From NCBI GenBank assembly GCA_029939875.1, contig JAOZSC010000151.1, positions 1,329 to 6,599 of the forward strand: 5,271 nucleotides of DNA, given 5' to 3'. The translations under genes were made by a program, and so were the position numbers. Source of the DNA: Desulfobacterales bacterium. Its GTDB lineage: Bacteria; Desulfobacterota; Desulfobacteria; Desulfobacterales; JAFDCJ01. Positions 1 through 4,353 of this stretch are shown piece by piece (positions within the stretch are counted from its first letter, which is position 1; every line of letters begins with the position of its first letter). The notes below the pieces were generated by a model. That model had not been told where the DNA came from. It saw nothing but the letters and a program-made list of their open reading frames with translations, and did no database searches.

Positions 1-3
1 CAC

Positions 4-33
4 AACTTTAGGCACTTCGAACTTTAGGCACTT
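4..33. repeat. 14-bp tandem direct repeat
   Basis: AACTTTAGGCACTT occurs at 4-17 and again at 20-33, with a period of 16 bp and the dinucleotide CG between. The second copy runs into eight Ts (32-39). It lies downstream of feoB in sequence with no gene. Function is unknown: it may be part of a longer repeat array continuing beyond the window, or a dispersed intergenic repeat. Confidence 0.7.
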
Positions 34-103
34 TTTTTTCGCTTGCCCTCGGACCGGTAGAACCTCTCCAGTCCTACACCTTAGGTGGTGGGTTTAGATA
101 GAA

Positions 104-2284
104 CTAACTATACCCCAGAAATCTGCCTCCCTGATAGATCACAAATGCCATCACCCAGGCGAGGACAGTGCTGTATGCAATGCTGAAAAACATCCACTTG
201 TAAGAGCCGGTTTCGCGCCGGATAGCCGCCACGGTGGCCAGGCAGGGCAGGTACAGCAGAACAAAAACCATCATGGAAAGTGCGGACAGCGGGGTCATGC
301 CGGAAGCCGCCAGAGCGTTTTGGAGCACATCGGAGTCCTGATCCGTATCCGCAGCAAACAGGACGCCCAGGGTGCTGACCACGATTTCCTTGGCCACAAA
401 ACCGGTCAGCAGGGCCACGCCACCTTTCCACTGGATCCCCAGGGGGGCAAAAATCGGGGCAACGGCTTTTCCCAGCTGGCCGATGTAGGATTTTTCAATC
501 TGCTCGGCCTGCTGCGCCCGGACCAACGCGGATACGGCAGCCTGTTTCTCACTTTCCAGCTGGTGTTTGCGGGCGTCATCTGCCGTTTCCAGGCGCGACG
601 CGTAGGTATCGTTGATGCGGTTGATCTGGGCGGCATAATCAACAGAATACTGGATGTTACGGGGAAACACCGTCAGGGCCCACACGATGACCGATCCAAC
701 AAGAATAATTTTGCCCATTTTCTTCAAGAACAGTTTGCTGCGGTCCCACATGTGAATCAACAGGCTTTTGAGCATCGGCACCCGGTAAGGGGGCAACTCC
801 ATGACAAACGGCGCATCCCTGCCTTTTAACAGGGTGGAACGGAACAGGCGTCCGGTGACAATCGAAAGTAAAATCCCCAGCAGGTAAATGGCAAAAATGA
901 CCGTTCCGGCCCGGAGGCCGAAAAAAGCGCCTGCCAGTACGATATACACTGGCAGTTTGGCCGAGCAGGACATAAACGGGGTGATGAGGATGGTCAGAAT
1001 GCGGTCTTTTTCGCTTTCCAGGGTGCGCGTGGCCATGATAGCCGGGACATTGCACCCAAAGCCCATGAGCATGGGAATGAATGACTTGCCGTGAAGACCG
1101 ATCAAATGCATAATTTTGTCCATCAAAAAAGCAGATCGGGCCATGTAGCCCGTATCTTCAAATAACGCGATGCAGAAAAATAAAATCAGGATGTTGGGTA
1201 AAAATACGATTACGCTGCCGACCCCGGCAATAATGCCGTCCAGTATCAGATCCTTGACAAGGCTGTCGGGAAGAACGGCACCGGCAATCGTCGAAACCGC
1301 CCCCACCGCACTGCCGATCCACTGGACCGGATAACCTCCCAGGGAAAAAGTCAGCTGGAACATGGCCCAGATAAAAAACATGAATATCGGAAAGCCGATG
1401 AACCGGTTGGTCAACACCAGGTCTATGTTGCGGGATATGTCCACACGGCGCAAAGTTGAAGTGGTCTGGACTTCTTTGATGATTCCGGCAATAAACCCAT
1501 AACGTTCGTCGGTCATGACGATTTGCGGGTCGTCATCGAAACGCTCCTCCAGGCGTTTGCGCAGCGCATCGGTGGTCTGCAGGATTTCAAGACCGACATC
1601 AGCGTCTTTCTGCAGAATACGCTCTTTTATAATTTTATCGTCTTCCAGCAGCTTAATGGCCACCCAGCGGGTATTATAGGGCTGTGGGCCGTCGGTTTTG
1701 TCCTCGATAAAACGCTGCAGGCCTTCGATGGCATTTTCAATGTCCTGGCTGTACTTGACATTGCGCGCCCGGGGAGCACAGGTGCCGGATTCTGCCAACT
1801 GGATGCTCTGCTGCAGCAGGTCATCAATGCCTTCGTTTTTATTGCCAACGGTAAAAACCACCGGCACATCGAGCAGCTCGGCAAGCTTTCCGGCATTGAT
1901 TTTCATGCCCCGGGTTCGCGCCAAGTCCGCCATGTTCAAGGCAAAGACAACCTTGCAGTCAATCTCCCGAAGCTGGGTGGCAAGGTAAAGGCTGCGTTCA
2001 AGATTAGAGGCATCGATGATGTCGATAACCACATCCGGCCGTTCATCCAGGATATAATTGCGGGCAACAATTTCTTCGATGGAAAAAGGGGTCAGGCTGT
2101 ATGTCCCGGGCAGGTCAATGATTTTAAGATCATAGCCGAATTTATGGATGCGTCCCTCTTTTTTGGCCACCGTGACCCCAGGCCAGTTGCCCACTTTCTG
2201 GCGGGTGCCGGTGATATTGTTAAAAATAGTGGTTTTGCCTGAATTGGGATTTCCGGCCAAAGCGATGGTAAGTTTGGGACGCAT
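104..2284 (-). CDS. feoB: FeoB, ferrous iron transporter with N-terminal G protein domain
   Basis: This 726-residue inner-membrane protein imports Fe(II) under anoxic conditions, with transport linked to an N-terminal GTPase. The sequence shows G1 GNPNSGKT (residues 11-18), the switch region around VGNWPGVT (31-38), G3 DLPG (57-60), G4 NMAD (117-120) and a helical linker to about 285. The membrane half has the family gate motifs: GSVIVFLPN (356-364), GFGCNVPA (408-415), PFMSCSAKLPVY (436-447), GFVAKEIVVSTLG (628-640) and LPCLATVAAIRRE (679-691), with the conserved cysteines C411, C440 and C681. A charged, probably helical insert of about 65 residues (541-605) separates two membrane segments. 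Length is normal for the family. The ATG at 2284 is followed at once by the GTPase strand, so the start is secure. The Shine-Dalgarno is weak (AGG, 11 nt upstream) and the gene starts 12 nt after feoA stops, which suggests translational coupling. The protein looks intact. Confidence 0.98.
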   Translation of the reverse strand: MRPKLTIALAGNPNSGKTTIFNNITGTRQKVGNWPGVTVAKKEGRIHKFGYDLKIIDLPGTYSLTPFSIEEIVARNYILDERPDVVIDIIDASNLERSLYLATQLREIDCKVVFALNMADLARTRGMKINAGKLAELLDVPVVFTVGNKNEGIDDLLQQSIQLAESGTCAPRARNVKYSQDIENAIEGLQRFIEDKTDGPQPYNTRWVAIKLLEDDKIIKERILQKDADVGLEILQTTDALRKRLEERFDDDPQIVMTDERYGFIAGIIKEVQTTSTLRRVDISRNIDLVLTNRFIGFPIFMFFIWAMFQLTFSLGGYPVQWIGSAVGAVSTIAGAVLPDSLVKDLILDGIIAGVGSVIVFLPNILILFFCIALFEDTGYMARSAFLMDKIMHLIGLHGKSFIPMLMGFGCNVPAIMATRTLESEKDRILTILITPFMSCSAKLPVYIVLAGAFFGLRAGTVIFAIYLLGILLSIVTGRLFRSTLLKGRDAPFVMELPPYRVPMLKSLLIHMWDRSKLFLKKMGKIILVGSVIVWALTVFPRNIQYSVDYAAQINRINDTYASRLETADDARKHQLESEKQAAVSALVRAQQAEQIEKSYIGQLGKAVAPIFAPLGIQWKGGVALLTGFVAKEIVVSTLGVLFAADTDQDSDVLQNALAASGMTPLSALSMMVFVLLYLPCLATVAAIRRETGSYKWMFFSIAYSTVLAWVMAFVIYQGGRFLGYS

Positions 2285-2296
2285 AAGTTAAAAGAC

Positions 2297-2524
2297 CTAT
2301 CTCACGTTTTCAACCGTAATCCGGGCCGCCTCTTCCACTCTCAAAGAAATATGATAGCCTTTGACGATCAGTTCCAGCGGATCTTTCAAGGGCGCGTACT
2401 TTTCGACAGTTATATCACTGCCCTTGACAATGCCCATCTCCAGGATCCGGCGACGCAGGATGCCATTTCCGCCGACGTGCGCCACGGTGCCGGTCTGACC
2501 CGCTTGCATTTCACTGAGAAACAT
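2297..2524 (-). CDS. feoA: FeoA, SH3-like accessory protein of Fe(II) transport
   Basis: This 75-residue cytoplasmic protein has the FeoA SH3-like beta-barrel fold. FeoA works with FeoB and is thought to modulate its GTPase and transport activity. The central block LRRRILEMGIVKGSDITVEK (23-42) and the later segment ELIVKGYHISLRVEEA (51-66) are the recognisable family core. The length is typical of a stand-alone FeoA. The ATG at 2524 has AAGGA 9 nt upstream, and the first residues (MFLSEMQAGQTG) match the normal FeoA beginning. It is the first gene of a feoA-feoB pair, and no feoC is visible. Upstream, 2525-2848 carries candidate promoter and Fur-like sequences, consistent with iron regulation, although the sequence alone does not prove it. 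Confidence 0.95.
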   Translation of the reverse strand: MFLSEMQAGQTGTVAHVGGNGILRRRILEMGIVKGSDITVEKYAPLKDPLELIVKGYHISLRVEEAARITVENVR

Positions 2525-2552
2525 TCGCAGTTTTCCTTATTTCATGCATAAC

Positions 2553-2570
2553 GACGCAAATCATTGCGTC
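2553..2570. repeat. 7-bp inverted repeat upstream of feoA
   Basis: GACGCAA and TTGCGTC form a perfect 7-bp stem around a 4-nt spacer, 28 nt upstream of the feoA ATG. It has no following T-tract on the minus strand, so it is not an obvious terminator. It could be an operator, a leader hairpin or a copy of a short dispersed palindrome. Confidence 0.5.
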
Positions 2571-2603
2571 TACAGACACAGCAAGTCCCGGTTTACCGTT
2601 TTG

Positions 2604-2622
2604 GATAATGTGAATGTCAACC
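2604..2622. promoter_or_regulatory. Weak Fur-box-like site upstream of feoA
   Basis: The + strand begins GATAATG and, by my hand count, agrees with the 19-bp E. coli Fur consensus at 12 of 19 positions, best in the left half. It overlaps the proximal TTGACA box (2615-2620), where a repressor would block polymerase. feo operons are commonly Fur-controlled, so the location fits, but the match is weak. Confidence 0.25.
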
Positions 2623-2707
2623 ATTCGCCCATAAAATACATACTTCACCGGGACGCTGTGCATCGTTGCGTGGATATCAAAAAACAAATGACTGGCCGTA
2701 ACATTGA

Positions 2708-2736
2708 AGAATAATGCCGCCGGCAGGAGTTGTCAA
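2708..2736 (-). promoter_or_regulatory. Candidate sigma-70 promoter for feoAB
   Basis: A perfect -35 TTGACA (2731-2736) is followed after exactly 17 nt by TATTCT (2708-2713), which matches the -10 consensus at 4 of 6 positions. A transcript from here would have a leader of about 175 nt before feoA. A second TTGACA at 2615-2620 has only a poor -10 (GGTAAA at 17 nt) but lies nearer the gene. Neither is confirmed. Confidence 0.35.
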
Positions 2737-2781
2737 TACAGCCCCGGAGGCTGCAGCGCAAGCCGTGAGGATCAATAAGAA

Positions 2782-2800
2782 AATAATGAATGCTAATATC
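2782..2800. promoter_or_regulatory. Second weak Fur-box-like site
   Basis: AATAATGAATGCTAATATC on the + strand also matches the 19-bp Fur consensus at 12 of 19 positions, mainly in the two ends. It lies 46 nt upstream of the distal TTGACA box. The region is AT-rich, so a chance match is quite possible. Confidence 0.2.
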
Positions 2801-2848
2801 GAACCACAGAATTTCGAAGTACTGAAATGTTAAGCCGGAAGCACTACA

Positions 2849-3112
2849 CTAGAGGGAAGTTGTTTTGGGTAAGTTTTGTATGATCTCTTTTAATCTTTGG
2901 GAAAATTCCCGGGGTACCGGCTTGTCTTTGGTATTTTTGCAAATCGCCACCGTTCTTTTAAGGGTTTCCAGACAGGAAAAACAGGCGACGCAATTTTCGG
3001 AATGCTGCTCAATTTCCGCACAGGTCACGTGATCCAACTCGCCATCAATGTATTCGGAAAGTTTTTTAAACATTTCCAGGCAGTGTGTGTGGTCTCGATA
3101 TTCACCGGTCAT
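2849..3112 (-). CDS. Zinc-binding anti-sigma factor (ZAS / zf-HC2 family)
   Basis: This 87-residue soluble protein has the zf-HC2 pattern of anti-sigma factors that hold an ECF sigma factor inactive. C11 is followed by the helix with LSEYIDGEL (18-26), then the zinc signature H37-x3-C41-x2-C44. C31, C47 and C58 are also present. No membrane helix follows, so it is a cytoplasmic type rather than a membrane-anchored one. The C-terminal part (65-87) is short and basic. The start overlaps the sigma stop by 11 nt and has AAAGGA 10 nt upstream, the usual co-translated sigma/anti-sigma arrangement. From memory, C11, H37, C41 and C44 fall at the same positions as the zinc and redox ligands of Streptomyces RsrA, so thiol or disulfide sensing is plausible but inferred. 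No convincing terminator follows the gene. Confidence 0.9.
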   Translation of the reverse strand: MTGEYRDHTHCLEMFKKLSEYIDGELDHVTCAEIEQHSENCVACFSCLETLKRTVAICKNTKDKPVPREFSQRLKEIIQNLPKTTSL

Positions 3113-3722
3113 GTTCGTAATATCCTTTCAATTTATCCCGCAGGTAAAGCCGGGCGCGGTGGAGCCGGACTTTTACATTGGCGGAGGACAAATCAAGGAT
3201 CTGCGCAGTTTCGATCGTACTGAACCCCTCAATATCCCGCAATATGACGACCAGCCGATATTTTCTCGGCAGTGACATAATCGCCTGGTTAAGTGTTTCA
3301 GACAGCTCTTCATTTAGCAGCTGATTCAGCGGAATGGAGGCCCACCCCGGGACCTGTGCCGGCGCACCGGTGCCGTCGCCAGCGTAGAACTCCTCCCAGG
3401 ACAGCTCCTTTTCAGGAGCGAATTTGGATTTACGCCGCTGCTTGATACAGGTGCTGGCAGCCACCTTGTACAGCCAGTTTTTAAACCTGGTTTCGTATCG
3501 AAAGTCTTTAAGGTATCTGAAAACGTTCAAGAAAGTATCTTGAACCATATCCTCGGCATCACGGGGATCCCAGCACGTTCGCAGACTGAAATTATAAAGT
3601 TTCTGCTCATAGCGTTTCACAAGATCGTGAAACTTATCCACCTGGCCGGAGTTAATGGCGCGGATCAGATCAAAATCATTATCCTTGACTTTCCTGGGGG
3701 TCAGATTTTTTGCCTTTGTCAT
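3102..3722 (-). CDS. ECF-type (group 4) RNA polymerase sigma factor
   Basis: This 206-residue sigma factor contains region 2 at about residues 28-97 (including DAEDMVQDTFLNVFRYL, 55-71, and KNWLYKVAASTCIKQRRK, 81-98). A linker of about 40 residues follows, then region 4 at about 140-200 with the helix-turn-helix (GFSTIETAQILDLSSANVK, 166-184, then VRLHRAR). It lacks regions 1.1 and 3, as expected for the ECF group. It directs polymerase to a small regulon, usually including its own promoter, and is probably held inactive by the overlapping downstream anti-sigma. The ATG at 3722 has only a short Shine-Dalgarno (AGG, 5 nt upstream), which lies inside the candidate SECIS hairpin of the preceding gene. 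The N-terminal 44 nt also overlap the extended reading frame of that gene. The regulon cannot be inferred from this window, because the promoter of the cluster lies outside it. Confidence 0.95.
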   Translation of the reverse strand: MTKAKNLTPRKVKDNDFDLIRAINSGQVDKFHDLVKRYEQKLYNFSLRTCWDPRDAEDMVQDTFLNVFRYLKDFRYETRFKNWLYKVAASTCIKQRRKSKFAPEKELSWEEFYAGDGTGAPAQVPGWASIPLNQLLNEELSETLNQAIMSLPRKYRLVVILRDIEGFSTIETAQILDLSSANVKVRLHRARLYLRDKLKGYYEHDR

Positions 3723-3843
3723 CGTTGCCTGTCACCTGACAGGAATCTTTCAGTCAGGTGGATACACCCAGTTTTGGCAGAATGTAGGCCTGCAGCAAAA
3801 TCCAAACCCCGACAACTGCCACCAGTAACAGCATGTCATTCAT
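3679..3843 (-). CDS. Candidate 54-residue membrane selenoprotein (TGA at 3754-3756 read as selenocysteine)
   Basis: I do not recognise a named family. An ATG at 3843 with a canonical AAGGAG 7 nt upstream opens a frame. It encodes a short N-terminus (MND), one membrane helix (about residues 4-22, LLLVAVVGVWILLQAYI), and then LPKLGVST followed by TGA. Ordinary translation gives 29 residues. Read as Sec, the frame runs on through LKDSCQVTGNDD and a lysine-rich polar tail to TAA at 3679-3681, giving 54 residues with Sec30 and Cys35 (Sec-x4-Cys). A hairpin fitting a bacterial SECIS follows the TGA, and the next base is C, as in E. coli fdhF. The basic residues after the helix favour a cytoplasmic Sec/Cys site with the N terminus outside. 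The gene sits 31 nt after a cytochrome-like gene and overlaps the ECF sigma gene by 44 nt. The small gene itself is well supported. The recoding is inferred from motif and hairpin, and the alternative is a plain 29-residue membrane peptide. Confidence 0.72.
3728..3743 (-). promoter_or_regulatory. Candidate bacterial SECIS hairpin
   Basis: On the minus-strand RNA, CCUGUC and GACAGG form a perfect 6-bp stem closed by the tetraloop AGGU. The loop begins 17 nt after the TGA (16 nt between), and its guanines are at 18-19. Known bacterial SECIS elements have a short stem within roughly 16-37 nt of the UGA and a guanine early in the apical loop; E. coli fdhF also has AGGU in its loop. This hairpin meets those rules. 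It would recruit SelB with Sec-tRNA. Its 3' arm carries the AGG that is the only Shine-Dalgarno-like sequence for the sigma gene, so SelB binding or ribosome passage could change sigma translation. Alternatively it is only a local palindrome. Confidence 0.65.
3733..3760 (-). promoter_or_regulatory. Alternative stem-loop enclosing the TGA codon, mutually exclusive with the SECIS hairpin
   Basis: CACCUGAC (3753-3760 in + coordinates) and GUCAGGUG (3733-3740) form a perfect 8-bp stem with a 12-nt loop in the minus-strand RNA. The 5' arm contains the UGA codon. The 3' arm uses the 5' end and loop of the SECIS hairpin, so the two structures cannot coexist. A translating ribosome would melt this stem and let the SECIS form. 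The pairing is directly visible; any switching role is inferred. Confidence 0.4.
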
Positions 3844-3850
3844 AAGAATT

Positions 3851-3856
3851 CTCCTT
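3851..3856 (-). promoter_or_regulatory. Strong Shine-Dalgarno of the small (seleno)protein gene
   Basis: AAGGAG lies 7 nt before the ATG at 3843, the best ribosome binding site in the window. It shows that the 29/54-residue frame, too short for standard gene calling, is very likely translated. It sits in the 31-nt gap after the membrane protein gene. Confidence 0.8.
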
Positions 3857-3874
3857 GAAGGTGATCATATGATG

Positions 3875-4339
3875 TTACCGGGCAGTTGTCCACTGTTTTT
3901 TAAAGACCAGGCAATACAGGCTGACGAACAAAAAGGCCATCATAAACCCCAGGTGGCTGAGATCTAGAAAAATGATGAACGGCGGCGCAAAATGAAATAC
4001 GGCCAGATTGCGGATCACCAGAAAAATGCCGCTGACCAGGGTGCCGGCCAGCAGGGCACCGCGCACATATCCCGCCGTGGTCACTTGCAGATTTTTTCGT
4101 TTTGACAGCAGGTAATCAACGGTCCAATACCCGACAAGGCCCAAAAACAATATGGCTGCCAGGTAATGGATATAGTGGGTCACCATAAATTCCCCCAGCC
4201 AGGCCAGCCCTGGAATGTCCGCAATATAGTAGCGTTTAAAAATCGGCATCTGGCCAAAACCGGTCAGGGCCAGAAAAAACAGGGTCACCAGGTAAACATA
4301 GCGTTTGAAAACCGCAGGCTTGTTACTATTTTGAGGCAT
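3875..4339 (-). CDS. Four-helix membrane protein, probable heme b-type quinone-interacting subunit
   Basis: This 154-residue inner-membrane protein has predicted helices at about residues 12-31, 52-72, 91-111 and 120-146, with short basic loops (KRYV, SKRKN) and a basic C terminus. Histidines H55 and H58 lie in the second helix, and H116 and H129, spaced 13 apart, flank or enter the fourth. This arrangement could bind one or two b hemes, as in small cytochrome b subunits of membrane oxidoreductases. I do not recognise a specific named family, and the heme assignment is inference. It starts 14 nt after the ferredoxin gene stops. GGGAG lies 9 nt before its ATG and immediately follows the upstream stop codon, so the two genes are probably cotranslated. 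Together they look like a quinone-to-periplasm (or reverse) electron-transfer pair. Confidence 0.8.
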   Translation of the reverse strand: MPQNSNKPAVFKRYVYLVTLFFLALTGFGQMPIFKRYYIADIPGLAWLGEFMVTHYIHYLAAILFLGLVGYWTVDYLLSKRKNLQVTTAGYVRGALLAGTLVSGIFLVIRNLAVFHFAPPFIIFLDLSHLGFMMAFLFVSLYCLVFKKQWTTAR

Positions 4340-4353
4340 CGGGTTAAACTCCC

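Larger units (their letters stand above)
2525..2848. other. 324-nt intergenic region between the anti-sigma gene and feoA
   Basis: No secure gene lies here. On the minus strand there are two TTGACA boxes (2731-2736 and 2615-2620), two weak Fur-like sites and a 7-bp palindrome, listed separately. Two short minus-strand open frames are also present. One (2680-2829) has a lipoprotein-signal-like stretch ending LTAC but no usable start codon. The other (2511-2663, 50 codons from an ATG) runs into the feoA start but has no Shine-Dalgarno. Both may be remnants or chance. No U-tract terminator for the anti-sigma operon is evident. Confidence 0.7.

Noticed and set aside
77..87. CACCTTAGGTG hairpin as the feoB terminator
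   Set aside because: The stem is 4-5 bp with almost no loop and has no U-tract downstream on the minus strand.
320..829. + strand open frame of 169 codons opposite the feoB membrane domain
   Set aside because: It is antisense to conserved feoB gate motifs and its product has no family features.
1523..2242. Long + strand open frame (239 codons) opposite feoB
   Set aside because: It lies fully antisense to the intact GTPase domain of feoB, has no recognisable domain, and reads as a reverse-frame shadow.
2511..2663. 50-codon minus-strand ORF overlapping the feoA start
   Set aside because: It has no Shine-Dalgarno before its ATG and no recognisable domain. Kept only as a possible remnant, not called as a gene.
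2739..2753. CAGCC/GGCTG hairpin as a terminator for the anti-sigma operon
   Set aside because: The stem is only 5 bp, it lies about 100 nt past the stop, and no U-tract follows on the minus strand.
3864..3873. Perfect 10-bp palindrome ATCATATGAT in the gap before the small gene
   Set aside because: It is short and AT-rich, lies inside a transcribed gap, and has no recognised regulator motif; likely chance.
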